Origin: DATKEJ01 sp963768715
Lineage (GTDB): Bacteria; Bacteroidota; Rhodothermia; Rhodothermales; DATKEJ01
Reading direction: 5' to 3'
NCBI GenBank assembly: GCA_963768715.1
Contig: CAVYJC010000009.1
Coordinates: 1-64,000 of the forward strand
DNA: 64,000 nucleotides
Shown: positions 52,129 to 61,312 of the stretch, one piece after another
Layout of the letters: each line of letters opens with the position of its first letter
Position numbering within the stretch: position 1 is the stretch's first letter
Notes under the pieces: generated by a model
Database searches by the model: none
What the model was told of the DNA's origin: nothing
The model's input: the letters and a program-made list of their open reading frames with translations, nothing else
Position numbers and translations under genes: made by a program

Positions 52129-53148
52129 ATGACCGAGGTACTTGCCGGTCCGACGGTTCAGAAGATCCAGGGAAGTGCTGCATCTCTCGAGGAGATTCGG
52201 CGTCCCATAGAGCAGGATCTCGAGGCTTTCCGCGAGTATTTCCGGGAGGCCATGAAGTCGCACGTGCGCGTTCTCGATCTCGTGACGCGCTACATGCTCC
52301 GCAAGAAGGGGAAGCAGATTCGGCCCATTCTGGTTCTGCTTTCGGCCGCGACGGCGGGTCGCGTTTCCCACACGGGCTATGTTGCGGCCGCGCTCGTCGA
52401 GTTGCTTCACACGGCCACCCTCGTACACGACGACGTCGTCGACGGCGCCGAGAGACGGAGGGGCATCTTTTCGATAAACGCCGTCTGGAAGAACCGCGTC
52501 GCCGTTCTCTTTGGAGATTTTCTCCTGAGTCGCGGTCTGCTGCTGGCACTCGAGCACAAGGCGTACGGCCTTCTGCACGTCGTCTCCGACGCCGTCAAGC
52601 GGATGAGCGAAGGCGAACTACTGCAGATGGACATGGCGCGCCGGCTCGACATAACGGAAGAAACCTACTACCGCATCATTTCCGACAAGACGGCCTCACT
52701 CTTCGCCGCCTGCGCGGCCTGCGGCGCGATCAGCACGTCAGAAGACGAGGAGGTAATCGGCCGTATGACGGAGCTGGGCGAGAAGCTTGGGCTGGCCTTC
52801 CAGATCCGTGACGATCTCTTCGATCTGGGCGGCGAAGACGTTGGAAAACCGATCGGAAACGACCTGAGGGAGCGAAAGATTACGCTCCCGTTGATCCACG
52901 CGCTTCGCGAGGGAACAGCGTCGGAGCGGCGCAAGGTGCTCCGCATCGTTCGCCAGAAGAAGAAGTCAGGTGAGGACATCCGTTTCATATCGCAATTCGT
53001 TGAACGAATGGGAGGGATTTCCTATGCTCGGAAGGCTATGCTTTCACTTGCCGACGAGGCGAGAGACGTCGCGCTGACGTTTCCTCCCAGCGAGGCTCGT
53101 AATTCACTGATGCAACTAATTGACTTCGTGGTGGACCGGCGCCGTTAG
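52129..53148 (+). CDS. Trans-polyprenyl diphosphate synthase (long-chain)
   Basis: 339 residues of the isoprenoid synthase fold. The first Asp-rich motif is LVHDDVVDGAERRRG and the second QIRDDLFDLGG, with KGKQIRPILVLLSA upstream. The short sequence ATLVHDD with no bulky residues before it suggests a long product, as in hexa- to octaprenyl synthases that feed quinone side chains. Precise chain length cannot be set. It stands alone between the transporter permease and a metallo-hydrolase. Confidence 0.9.
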   Translation: MTEVLAGPTVQKIQGSAASLEEIRRPIEQDLEAFREYFREAMKSHVRVLDLVTRYMLRKKGKQIRPILVLLSAATAGRVSHTGYVAAALVELLHTATLVHDDVVDGAERRRGIFSINAVWKNRVAVLFGDFLLSRGLLLALEHKAYGLLHVVSDAVKRMSEGELLQMDMARRLDITEETYYRIISDKTASLFAACAACGAISTSEDEEVIGRMTELGEKLGLAFQIRDDLFDLGGEDVGKPIGNDLRERKITLPLIHALREGTASERRKVLRIVRQKKKSGEDIRFISQFVERMGGISYARKAMLSLADEARDVALTFPPSEARNSLMQLIDFVVDRRR

Positions 53149-53171
53149 CCGTCAAACCAATCGCAAACGAG

Positions 53172-53918
53172 ATGGCAACGCTTCATCTTCTGGGAACAGG
53201 CGCACCGGCAAGCGATCCACATCGGACCACCACAATGCTCGCGTTCGAGACGAACGATCGCGCGGTGCTCATCGACTGCGGCGCAGACGTCATCCATAGG
53301 GCGCTTCGTGCCGGCTTGCGAGTCGATCAGATTGCTGCCCTGATACTGACGCACGAACATCCGGATCACGTGGGCGGCTTCTCCCTTTTCGTGGAGAAGA
53401 TGTGGCTGTTTGGAAGATCGGAGCCCATCCCCATTTACGGACCGCAAGCCGCTCTGGATCAGGCCCGGGGAAACTTCGAGTCGTACAACACAGAACGCTG
53501 GGAGGCTGTCCCCGACCTCGAGTGGCACCCGATTTCCCTCGATGAGGGTGCGGCGTTTCTCGAAATGGATGAGCTGGCTTTTTCGAGCTCGCCGACAGAA
53601 CACGGTGTTCCGTGCGTGGCGGTCAGGGTCGACAACCGGCGGACCGGCGCGAGCATTTGCTACTCATCCGACACGCGCCCCTGTGAATCGGTCATTCGGC
53701 TCAGCACCGGATGCGACATTCTGGTCCACGAAGCGGGCGGTGACAATCCCGTGCACACCACCATCGATCAAGCCGCGGAAGTCGCGCACCGCGCGGGTTG
53801 TCCGAGACTGATTCTCGTGCACCTTCCCGAAGGACATACCGAAGCCGATCTCGTGAACGCGAGAAGACTGGTTGGGGATGTGTCGCTGGGTGAGGAGATG
53901 GGGTCGGTCGGGTTCTGA
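53172..53918 (+). CDS. Metallo-beta-lactamase-fold hydrolase (RNase Z-like)
   Basis: 248 residues. The zinc motif LILTHEHPDHVGG (HxHxDH) is followed by later ligands in SPTEHGVPCVAVRV, CYSSDTRPCESV and LVHLPEG. The start ATLHLLGTGAPASDPHRTTT is typical of the RNase Z/ElaC and AtsA-like group. It is shorter than RNase Z (about 300) and lacks the exosite arm, so a general phosphodiesterase or sulfatase-like role is equally possible. Followed immediately by the hairpin repeat cluster at 53949-54097. Confidence 0.85.
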   Translation: MATLHLLGTGAPASDPHRTTTMLAFETNDRAVLIDCGADVIHRALRAGLRVDQIAALILTHEHPDHVGGFSLFVEKMWLFGRSEPIPIYGPQAALDQARGNFESYNTERWEAVPDLEWHPISLDEGAAFLEMDELAFSSSPTEHGVPCVAVRVDNRRTGASICYSSDTRPCESVIRLSTGCDILVHEAGGDNPVHTTIDQAAEVAHRAGCPRLILVHLPEGHTEADLVNARRLVGDVSLGEEMGSVGF

Positions 53919-53948
53919 TTGGGGCGGACTCTCGGCGATTGCCATGGA

Positions 53949-54097
53949 CATGCGGTTCGGTCACGCCGTTTGACGTGTCGCTACCCATCATCATACAACA
54001 TCCACTTCGGACACGCCGTTTGGCGTGTCCCTACCCATCATCATAAAACATCCTTTCGGACACGCCGTTTGGCGTGTCCCTACTAATCATCATAAAG
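53949..54097. repeat. Three tandem 50-base hairpin repeats overlapping a gene end
   Basis: Three units of 50, 50 and 49 bases (53949, 53999 and 54049). Each contains a GGACACGCC/GGCGTGTCC stem around GTTT followed by CTAC and CATCATCATA. The unit nearest the asparaginase encodes its last four residues (Leu-Tyr-Asp-Asp) and stop codon; the other two contain the same bases but no gene. The unit farthest from the asparaginase has diverged most. A convergent gene ends 30 bases to the left. Confidence 0.88.
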
Positions 54098-55156
54098 ATG
54101 CGCCAGCGGCACGTGGCGCGCTCCGTCAGCGTCGCACACGGACATCTTCCCATTGTTGTTGCGCAACTCGGCCCCCCCGAACACGCCGGCCTTGTTCACG
54201 GCATAGAAACGGACATTGAAATTCGGTTTCCCGTCGGCTTCCTGGAGCCGTCGCAGGATCGTATGCGATGCGATCCGCTCGCAGGCAAACAGACAGGCGT
54301 CTTCGGGACTGTCCCCCATGCGCATCCTTTCGACGATCAGAAAGCTGCACAGATTCTCGATGTTGGCCTCGCCGCGGCCCGTCGATCCGGCCGATCCAAC
54401 CTCGTTGTCGGTGTAGAGACCAGCACCGACAATTGGCGAATCGCCGACACGGCCGGGAATCTTGAAGAAGAGTCCGCACGTCGTCGTGACCGAGCTGATG
54501 TCGCCGTCGGTATTGACTCCGGAACAGTGAATGGTGCCGTAATGCCGTTCTTCTTCGAATGCTTCAAGACCTACGTCGAGTTGATCCGGTGCCAGCGGCG
54601 GCAGATAGTCGTCCTGTGTTGAGAGCTTCTCTCGCCAATCCATCCAGATCTCACGCGCTCTGTCCGTCAGCAGGTTTTCGACCTTGAAACCATGCATCAG
54701 GGCAAACTTCTGGGCGCCCTCACCAACGATCAGGCAATGGTCCGTTCGTTCAAGCACGAGCTTGGCGACGTTCGATGGATGCATGATACCTTGAATCGCA
54801 CCGACCGCGCCCGACCGACCGGTGGGTCCGTGCATACACGCCGAATCGAGCTCGACGACCCCGTCAAAGTTTGGAACGCCCCCGTATCCGACGGAGATAT
54901 CATTGGGATCGGCCTCGACAATATTGACGCCCGCAACGACCGCCGAGAGCGGATCGCCACCCTGCTTCATGATTTCAACGGCTTTCTTGACAGCTTCCAG
55001 GCCGTTCGCACTGGAAACGGCGATCGGGTGTGCGGGCGGAGTCAATCCGGGCGACCATGCGCGGCTGAGCTGGGGTGCAACGGCAATGCCGGCTCCAGCG
55101 AGGGCGCCTTGTTTCAAAAATGAGCGACGAGACTGATTTGTTTGAGTCTTGGACAT
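54083..55156 (-). CDS. Tat-exported Ntn-hydrolase: glycosylasparaginase/isoaspartyl aminopeptidase
   Basis: 357 residues. The start MSKTQTNQSRRSFLKQGALAG has a twin-arginine signal (SRRSFLK), so it is exported folded. NGLEAVKKAVEIMKQGGDPLSAVVAGVN is the family start. The self-cleavage site with nucleophile Thr is HYGTIHCSGV (T208), and GSAGSTGRGEANIENLCS holds substrate-binding residues. It cleaves the Asn-GlcNAc bond or isoaspartyl peptides. The gene's last codons lie in the 50-base hairpin repeat. Divergent from thiE with 57 bases between starts. Confidence 0.9.
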   Translation of the reverse strand: MSKTQTNQSRRSFLKQGALAGAGIAVAPQLSRAWSPGLTPPAHPIAVSSANGLEAVKKAVEIMKQGGDPLSAVVAGVNIVEADPNDISVGYGGVPNFDGVVELDSACMHGPTGRSGAVGAIQGIMHPSNVAKLVLERTDHCLIVGEGAQKFALMHGFKVENLLTDRAREIWMDWREKLSTQDDYLPPLAPDQLDVGLEAFEEERHYGTIHCSGVNTDGDISSVTTTCGLFFKIPGRVGDSPIVGAGLYTDNEVGSAGSTGRGEANIENLCSFLIVERMRMGDSPEDACLFACERIASHTILRRLQEADGKPNFNVRFYAVNKAGVFGGAELRNNNGKMSVCDADGARHVPLAHLYDD

Positions 55157-55213
55157 GACGAGCTTGTGTGTCGGGAAACAAAAAAATATCTTGACGCAAA
55201 GGGTACATAACAT

Positions 55214-55904
55214 TTGAGGAAACAATCCACCTTCGTGATTGAATCCAGAGCTCATCGCATAGGACGGCTTCACGCCGTCACCGACTTCCACTACCAGCAG
55301 CGTTTCGGCGCCGATCGACTCGCAGAACTCGCCATACGCGGCGGCGCAGACACCATCCAGTTTCGCCAGAAGAAAGGGCCTATCCGCCACAAGATTGCTG
55401 AGGCGGAGCGCGTGGCCCGGATCTGCAGGGAAACCGGCACGACGCTGATCATTGACGACCACATCGACGTTTGCCTTGCTGTCGGAGCGGACGGCGTGCA
55501 TCTCGGCCAGGAAGATTTTCCTGTGGACCTGGCGCGGCGCGTACTCGGCGACGATTACATCATCGGCGCCACGGCTACGACGCTCGACCAGGCTCGTCGG
55601 GCGTGGAACGAGGGCTGCCGACTACATAGGTTTCGGTCCCGTCTTTCCGACCGACAGCAAAGACAAGCTCGCCGCCGTGAAAGGCACCGAAGCTCTCGCC
55701 TCCGTCTGTGAGGCATTGGAAATTCCCGTGATCGCCATCGCCGGCATAACCGTTGAGCGAATCGAGCAGGTCATGCGAGTCGGCGCATACGGCGTAGCCG
55801 TCCTCAGTGCAATTTCTGCCAGTCGCGATCCATCGACGGCCGCCTCGGAGCTCAAGGCCGAACTCAGCCGCTGGATTCCCGCGACCACAGCCGCCGCCTC
55901 GTGA
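55214..55904 (+). CDS. thiE: Thiamine phosphate synthase ThiE (frameshifted)
   Basis: The frame begins at TTG 55214 (or GTG 55235). LAIRGGADTIQFRQKKGP and TTLIIDDHIDVCLAVGADGVHLGQED are the pyrophosphate and substrate loops. After QARRAWNEG the frame breaks at 55612-55617; ADYIGFGPVFPTDSKDKL then IPVIAIAGITVERI continues in another frame. One extra T explains it. ThiE joins the thiazole and pyrimidine of vitamin B1. No other thi genes are near. The stop codon overlaps the start of the next gene (GTGA). Confidence 0.85.
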
Positions 55905-56515
55905 CGGAAGACGAATCGGGGACGAGACTCCCCTACCGTGGTGAGATCTGGCGGAAGGCGTTGCATCTCCTGTCTCTGTCAATACCGATCGGACTGCTTC
56001 TTTTCGGTCGCCAGACGGCCCTGGTCATTCTCGTGCCCCTCGCGGCGGCCTTCGTCGCGTCGGAAATCCTCCGAAGCCGATTCGCGGTCGTCAGAAACTT
56101 CATAAGCAACGTCTTCGGTTTCATGATGCGGCCGGAGGAAAATCCCTCCGTCCCCTCCTCTATCCACTTCAACGGGGCAACCTGGGTCCTGCTGAGCGCG
56201 TGCGTCGTGATCGCCCTCTTCGAGCCGCGCATCGCCGCCGCGGCCCTGATTATCGGACTCATCGGAGACGCCGCCGCGGCCCTGATCGGACGTCGATTCG
56301 GGCGCCATCGCATTGGCAAGCGCGGGAAATCGATCGAAGGCTCGCTGGCCTTTGCCGTCGCCGCACTTCTGGCCGTGTATCCTGTACCCGGAATCGCGCT
56401 CCCATCAGCAGCGGCGGCCGTTGTGGTCGCCGCAATCGTCGAGGGCATTGGCGGTCCGGTCAACGACAACCTGTCCGTCCCGCTCGCAGCCGGCATCGTA
56501 CTCACATTCATTTAG
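55901..56515 (+). CDS. Phosphatidate cytidylyltransferase/dolichol-kinase-like membrane protein
   Basis: 204 residues starting at GTG 55901, overlapping thiE by four bases. Six or seven membrane helices. YRGEIWRKALHLLSLSIPIGLLLFG, LIGLIGDAAAALIGRRFGRH and KRGKSIEGSLAFAVAALLA match the CTP-dependent SEC59/polyprenol (diacylglycerol) kinase family. GDAAAALIGRRFGRH is the nucleotide-binding loop. Likely phosphorylates a polyprenol or lipid alcohol; substrate not known. Confidence 0.85.
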   Translation: MTEDESGTRLPYRGEIWRKALHLLSLSIPIGLLLFGRQTALVILVPLAAAFVASEILRSRFAVVRNFISNVFGFMMRPEENPSVPSSIHFNGATWVLLSACVVIALFEPRIAAAALIIGLIGDAAAALIGRRFGRHRIGKRGKSIEGSLAFAVAALLAVYPVPGIALPSAAAAVVVAAIVEGIGGPVNDNLSVPLAAGIVLTFI

Positions 56516-56586
56516 CGGTGGCCTGCCGTTGACTCGGGGCCTTCGGGGGAGTATGATGTATCCATAATCTCGAAGCAAATCGTCTG

Positions 56587-56937
56587 ATGGAACCGACCAT
56601 TTATCATAACCCGCGCTGCGCCAAGAGCCGTGAGACACTCCGGTTGATCGAGCAGGCCGGTCGGTCGCCTCGGATCATCGAATATCTCAAGGATGCGCCT
56701 TCTACTGAGGAGCTCGATCAAATCTGTCAGATGCTCGGCGTCGAGCCGGTCGAGTTGATCCGCGCAAAAGAGAAGCGCCTCGGGGAGATCGGCGTGTCGG
56801 TGAAGGACAAGCGCTCTCGCGAGGAGTGGCTTGCGATCCTTTCCGAAAACCCGATTCTGATCGAGCGCCCCATCGTCGTTTTTGGCGAGCGGGCCGTTCT
56901 CGGCCGGCCGCCGGAAAACGTCAAGGCGATCCTGTAA
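56587..56937 (+). CDS. ArsC-family thioredoxin-fold protein
   Basis: 116 residues. IYHNPRCAKSRETLRLIE carries the redox cysteine (C12). IRAKEKRLGEI, LSENPILIERPIVV and AVLGRPPENVKAIL are the conserved family regions with the arsenate-binding arginines. The group includes glutaredoxin-coupled arsenate reductase and the YffB/Spx relatives. No ars operon is near, so arsenate as substrate is uncertain. Confidence 0.85.
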   Translation: MEPTIYHNPRCAKSRETLRLIEQAGRSPRIIEYLKDAPSTEELDQICQMLGVEPVELIRAKEKRLGEIGVSVKDKRSREEWLAILSENPILIERPIVVFGERAVLGRPPENVKAIL

Positions 56938-56955
56938 CAGCCGCCGCACATAAGG

Positions 56956-59226
56956 ATGGCAAAACAACCCAACGCATTCCGCGACGAGTCCTTTGCGCAC
57001 ATCGCGCGTCTCGGAGACGAGCCGCCGGTCCACGCCGAGGTCGTCATGTCCCGTGGCGCGCCACGCCTGCACGTCAACGGAGCGGACGTATTTCCGCTGG
57101 CTGCATGGAGCTGGGGATTGGAGGCAAGCGCCTACTATTTCAAGCGGGCGGGGGTGCACATTCTGCATCCGCTTCTTGGATTGAACGCCGCATGGCCGGA
57201 ACGGGATCGATTTGACTGGACGATGTTCGCCCATCATTTCGATCAGTTGCTGTCGAAACACCCCGATGCCTACTTCCTGCCGCGCGTCCATCTCGATCCT
57301 CCCGGATGGTGGATCGATGCAAATCCGGACGAGCTGGTCAAAACGGCGATCCCTCCCATCCCGAAGAATCCAAGGCAGTATCGGGACGTGCTCATGAATC
57401 CGGAAGGCGGCTTCGAGTGGGGCATCCCGCTCAAGGCGCCGTCGCCCGCGTCGCAGGTCTGGCGCGACGACCTGTCACACGTTTTGACAGCGTTTCTCGA
57501 GGCGATAAAGGAGTCGCCGCTGAAGAGTCGCATCATTGGATATCAGATCGGGGCGGGGATCTACGGCGAGTGGCATTATCCCCTCGCGGAGTTTATGCCG
57601 GATGCGAGCCGGCCGGCAGCAGCGAAATACGGGAGCCCACCGGATGCCGAGCACAGGCTGGAGGCGGCGTTCGATCTGTTCCGGGATCCCGTCAAAGCGC
57701 GATCGACGATTGCCTACTACAAGAAGATGCATGAAGAAGGCATGTCGAACACGCTCATCCATTTTGCATCGCTGGTTAAGGAGGTGACAGACCGGAAGGT
57801 GCTTGCGGGGGCATTCTTCGGATATCTCCTCGAGAATCCGTGGATTCAGGATGGCGGGCATCTGGCGCCGAAGCCGGTTCTGGACTGCGAGGACGTCGAT
57901 TTTCTGGCCTGCCCTTACTCCTACCAGACTACGAACCTGCCTGATCGACCCTGGTGGGAACACGACGTGGTGGACGACTCGGGCAATTTTCTGGGACGAG
58001 CGAGAGGGGTGGGCGGCGACGGCGGGTATCGCGTGCTGCTTGAATCGCTGCGACGGCATGGGAAGCTCTACTTCGTCGAGATCGATCCCAGCACCTACCT
58101 CGAGCCGCCGCCTGTGCCCGGGGGGAATTCAGATATCGAGCGCGAGCTTCCGCTTATGGGCGGCGTGGGAAGTACGACCCCGACGGGTACGCGCAACATT
58201 CTGCGGCACGATCTCGGACGCATGACGGCGGCGGGATGCGGGGGATGGCTCTTCGATTTTGGGCCTGTCATGGCCACGGGCTATAGCTGGTACGCGGACG
58301 AACCGATCATCGAAACGGTGCGGCCGTTCGGGATTCTCGGGGCGGCGCGCGCGGAAATGGATATGTCGCCGGTCGCCGACATCGCAGCCGTGTACCAACC
58401 CGAGGCGTTCTTCTACACGCGCCACTGGCTGGCGGAGCAGCCGTTCCGAAAAGGCATCGCGAACCTGGATTTCTTTTCAGCCTGGTTTCTCGACTCGCAG
58501 GCCCGGTCACTGCACCGACTCGGCGCACCGATCGACTTTCTCTACGAATCCGACCTTGTGCAGGAGGATTTTACCCGATACAAGGTCATTCTCGCGTTCA
58601 ACTCTTTCGTGTGGACCGATGAAAAGGTAGCGGCGTTTCGGTCCGCCGTGGCAGGAAGCGGAGCCACCGTCGTCTGGTTCTATGCGCCGGGTCTCGTATC
58701 GGACGATGGACTCCAAGTCGAACGCATGCGCTCCCTCTGCGGGTTCGATCTCGAGATGCAGCGCGAACCGGGTCGGTTCCTGATCAGCGTCGAGCCGGCT
58801 CTTCGCGACGCGGTGGAATATCGTTTCGGCGTCGACGAAGAGCGGGCGCCGCGATTTGCCGTGAACGACTTGCAGGCGGAGATCCTCGGACGCTGGACTG
58901 ATTCAGGAGGAGCCGCCCTCGCTTGGAAAGAAATGGACGGCTGGACGTCCGTCTACTCAGGCGCAGCGCCCATGCCCGTTCGACTTTTGCGGCATCTCGT
59001 GCGGAAGGCCGGTTGTCAGCTCTGGAGCTCGGAGCCGGATCAGGTCGTCGCCTCGCGCGACCTCGTCATGGTGACCGCCTCATCGCCGGGGCATCGCACG
59101 ATCACGCTGCCGAGGACGATGTACTCGCTCGAAACGGGCAACCGGGCGGCGCGATTCCATCTCAATCTGGACGAGGGCGAGGTGAGGTTTTTCGGCGCCG
59201 AGCAGGTCGAAGGGTATGTGCTTTGA
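56956..59226 (+). CDS. GH42-like beta-galactosidase superfamily protein
   Basis: 756 residues without a signal peptide. The first half is a TIM barrel typical of glycoside hydrolases: FPLAAWSWGLEASAYYFKRAG, FLPRVHLDPPGWWI, then IIGYQIGAGIYGEWHYP, where the Glu (near residue 205) is the likely acid/base, and FGYLLENPWIQDGGH. The middle has a flavodoxin-like region (VAAFRSAVAGSGATVVWFYAPG) as in GH42 trimerisation domains, and the C-terminus is a beta domain. The fit to GH42 is by layout; a different substrate is likely. It starts 19 bases after arsC, but functional coupling is unclear. Confidence 0.72.
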   Translation: MAKQPNAFRDESFAHIARLGDEPPVHAEVVMSRGAPRLHVNGADVFPLAAWSWGLEASAYYFKRAGVHILHPLLGLNAAWPERDRFDWTMFAHHFDQLLSKHPDAYFLPRVHLDPPGWWIDANPDELVKTAIPPIPKNPRQYRDVLMNPEGGFEWGIPLKAPSPASQVWRDDLSHVLTAFLEAIKESPLKSRIIGYQIGAGIYGEWHYPLAEFMPDASRPAAAKYGSPPDAEHRLEAAFDLFRDPVKARSTIAYYKKMHEEGMSNTLIHFASLVKEVTDRKVLAGAFFGYLLENPWIQDGGHLAPKPVLDCEDVDFLACPYSYQTTNLPDRPWWEHDVVDDSGNFLGRARGVGGDGGYRVLLESLRRHGKLYFVEIDPSTYLEPPPVPGGNSDIERELPLMGGVGSTTPTGTRNILRHDLGRMTAAGCGGWLFDFGPVMATGYSWYADEPIIETVRPFGILGAARAEMDMSPVADIAAVYQPEAFFYTRHWLAEQPFRKGIANLDFFSAWFLDSQARSLHRLGAPIDFLYESDLVQEDFTRYKVILAFNSFVWTDEKVAAFRSAVAGSGATVVWFYAPGLVSDDGLQVERMRSLCGFDLEMQREPGRFLISVEPALRDAVEYRFGVDEERAPRFAVNDLQAEILGRWTDSGGAALAWKEMDGWTSVYSGAAPMPVRLLRHLVRKAGCQLWSSEPDQVVASRDLVMVTASSPGHRTITLPRTMYSLETGNRAARFHLNLDEGEVRFFGAEQVEGYVL

Positions 59227-59678
59227 GCGCCACGACGCGGTCCCCCTCCGGGGGGCAACTGAAAGCCGGGGAGGTCGTCTTCCGACGTGCCACGACACGG
59301 TGCCCACGCGCGCAAACGTGCCAAGGTTTTGCTGTCTCTCTTTTCTTCGATCAGCCGGCCGTAAACGACCGGCCTTAAAGCAGCGGCCGCTAAACCGGCC
59401 TTCTGTTGCGTCGGCGACCGCCAAGCCCCGTTTACGGGGCGCAACTTCAAGCCCGGGGATTCATCCCTGGGTCTAATGACGAGGCGTTGTCCACCGACAT
59501 CTTGATCAGATCCATTTTCCAAACGTACGTCTGAGGTTTCTCAGTCGCTTCGCTCCTTCGAAATGACAAGGGGTCTGTATGATTTTCAATCCACGCCTTC
59601 GCTTTCGCTACGGCTCGCTTTGGCCCGTTCGAGATGACACTGGCGGTTATCTTCCTGCGACTCCCAATCCTTACACAC
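59227..59678. repeat. Palindrome-rich intergenic region
   Basis: About 450 bases without a supported gene but with stacked palindromes: CCGGCC/GGCCGG type at 59355-59374, GCCCCG-TTTA-CGGGGC at 59425-59440, and CCCGGGGAT/ATCCCTGGG at 59452-59471. Later, 59540-59575 has CGCTTCGCTCCTTCGAAATGACA, an extragenic repeat word known from many genomes. It is a mosaic of REP-like elements. Confidence 0.7.
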
Positions 59679-60144
59679 ATGCAAACCGTACTCACCTCCT
59701 TGTCCCTCGCCCTCCTGCTCCTGATCCCGTCGGCAGGACGCGCCCAGGACGCCTTCGCCCCGGAAACCGCCGTCCGACAAATACTCGCCGATCAGCAGGA
59801 TGCCTGGAATCACGGCGACATCGATGCCTTCATGGCCGGCTACTGGCGTTCCGACTCCCTCCGATTCGCTTCAGGGCGGCTCGGTGCAGCACGGCTGGCA
59901 GCAGACGCTCGAACGGTATCACAAGAGCTATCCTGATCGAGACGCGATGGGCACGCTCACGTTCACGCTCTACAGCGTCGATTTGCTGTCGGACGACTAT
60001 GCGTTCGTCTTCGGTCGCTACGAGCTCGAGCGTTCGAAGGATCGTCCGACTGGACTCTTCACGCTCCTGTTTCGGCGTTTCGACGAAGGATGGCGGATCG
60101 TTTTCGATCACACCTCGTCGGATGCATCCGGAGTCGAGGAGTAA
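59679..60144 (+). CDS. Secreted NTF2-like (DUF4440) protein (frameshifted)
   Basis: Start ATG 59679 gives a signal peptide MQTVLTSLSLALLLLIPSAG ending RAQ. The domain starts VRQILADQQDAWNHGDIDAFMAGYW. At 59872-59878 (GGGCGG) the frame breaks; QHGWQQTLERYHKSYPDRDAMG continues in the other frame and ends RFDEGWRIVFDHTSS. Removing one base restores a 154-residue protein. Fold: NTF2-like cone. Function unknown. It ends three bases before the next gene, so the two are probably one operon. Confidence 0.75.
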
Positions 60145-60147
60145 ATC

Positions 60148-60753
60148 ATGGCATGGATCGAGACGATTGCTTTCGAGGACGCCACGGGCAAACTTCGCGC
60201 ACTGTATGATCGCATTGCGGGTCGCAAGGAGTCGATCGACAACATCCTGATCGTTCATGGCCTGAGGCCGCACACGTTGTCGGGCCACCTTGCCCTGTAC
60301 AAGAGTGTTCTTCACCACACGTCGAATCAACTCCCGGTCTGGTTCCTCGAAGCAGTGGGCGTCCTCGTCAGCCGCATCAACGGATGTACCTACTGCGAGA
60401 CCCACCACGCCGAGGGACTCCGCCGCGGCCTGAACGACGACGTACGAACGCTTCGGATTATCGAAGCCTTGCGAAACCAACGATTCGAAGATGCCTTCGA
60501 CGAGCGGGAAGCTGCCGCGCTGAGGTACGCCGCCAGACTCACCAGCGAGCCGGCATCGGTCTCCATCGACGACATCGAGGCCATGCGATCGGCAGGCATG
60601 ACGGATGGCGAAATTCTGGAAGTCAATCAAGTGGCGGCCTACTTCGCGTACGCCAACCGGACGGTTAGCGGACTCGGTGTCACACTGGATGGCGATCAAC
60701 TGGGATTATCACCGCCGAACTCGGACGACTTGACCGACTGGACGCACCGCTAA
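60148..60753 (+). CDS. AhpD-like/carboxymuconolactone decarboxylase-family peroxidase
   Basis: 201 residues. The redox motif is INGCTYCETHHAEGLRRGL (CxxCxxxH) near residue 80, typical of AhpD and peroxidase-related enzymes. A second helix bundle has EVNQVAAYFAYANRTVSGLGV. Such proteins reduce alkyl hydroperoxides or act as reductants for other peroxidases. Together with katG at the left end, this gives a second peroxide-handling protein in the window, but the two are far apart. Confidence 0.9.
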   Translation: MAWIETIAFEDATGKLRALYDRIAGRKESIDNILIVHGLRPHTLSGHLALYKSVLHHTSNQLPVWFLEAVGVLVSRINGCTYCETHHAEGLRRGLNDDVRTLRIIEALRNQRFEDAFDEREAAALRYAARLTSEPASVSIDDIEAMRSAGMTDGEILEVNQVAAYFAYANRTVSGLGVTLDGDQLGLSPPNSDDLTDWTHR

Positions 60754-60760
60754 TCAACGC

Positions 60761-61288
60761 ATGCCGACTTCTTTCACGCATGCCGCCTTTTCGTTCGTGG
60801 CGGGTCGAGCACTGGACCGGAAATTCAGCGCAACGGCGCTCGTCGCCGGGATGGCGATCTCGGCGCTTCCGGATGTCGATGTCGTCGGCCTCCTCTTCGG
60901 TATCCCCTACGGACACCCGCTCGGTCACAGGGGTCTCACCCACTCCATCGCCTTCGCACTCCTGTCGGCGACAGTTTGCTGGATGCTGCTGCGGAATTCA
61001 AACTCATCGCCAGACCTGCTGTGGACATTCCTATTCGTTTCGGCCGTGAGCCACCCGCTGCTGGATGCCATGACGAATGGTGGACTGGGCGTCGCCTTCT
61101 TCGCTCCTTTTACCAATACGAGATATTTCTTCCCTTTTCGTCCGATTGAGGTCTCGCCGATCGGAGCCGGATTCTTTTCGATTCGGGGACTGCGAGTACT
61201 TGCCAGTGAGTTCGTTTGGGTATGGATTCCGGCGGCTATATTGGCCGGTTTCGTCGATCTTCCTGCGACGGAAGAACGATCCATCTAG
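60761..61288 (+). CDS. YdjM-like membrane-bound metal-dependent hydrolase
   Basis: 175 residues with four to five membrane helices. The family signature TSFTHAAFSFVAGRAL, ISALPDVDVVGLLFGIPYGHPLGHRGLTHSIAF and VSHPLLDAMTNGG carry conserved His and Asp that may bind metal. The DUF457/YdjM group contains a LexA-regulated protein in E. coli and uncharacterised metal-dependent hydrolases. Function unclear. Eight bases after the peroxidase gene. Confidence 0.85.
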   Translation: MPTSFTHAAFSFVAGRALDRKFSATALVAGMAISALPDVDVVGLLFGIPYGHPLGHRGLTHSIAFALLSATVCWMLLRNSNSSPDLLWTFLFVSAVSHPLLDAMTNGGLGVAFFAPFTNTRYFFPFRPIEVSPIGAGFFSIRGLRVLASEFVWVWIPAAILAGFVDLPATEERSI

Positions 61289-61312
61289 GAACGTTGACAC
61301 TCAAGACCCTAA

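Noticed and set aside
55157..55213. Possible TPP riboswitch before thiE
   Set aside because: Only 57 bases separate the divergent starts and no thi-box pattern is visible.
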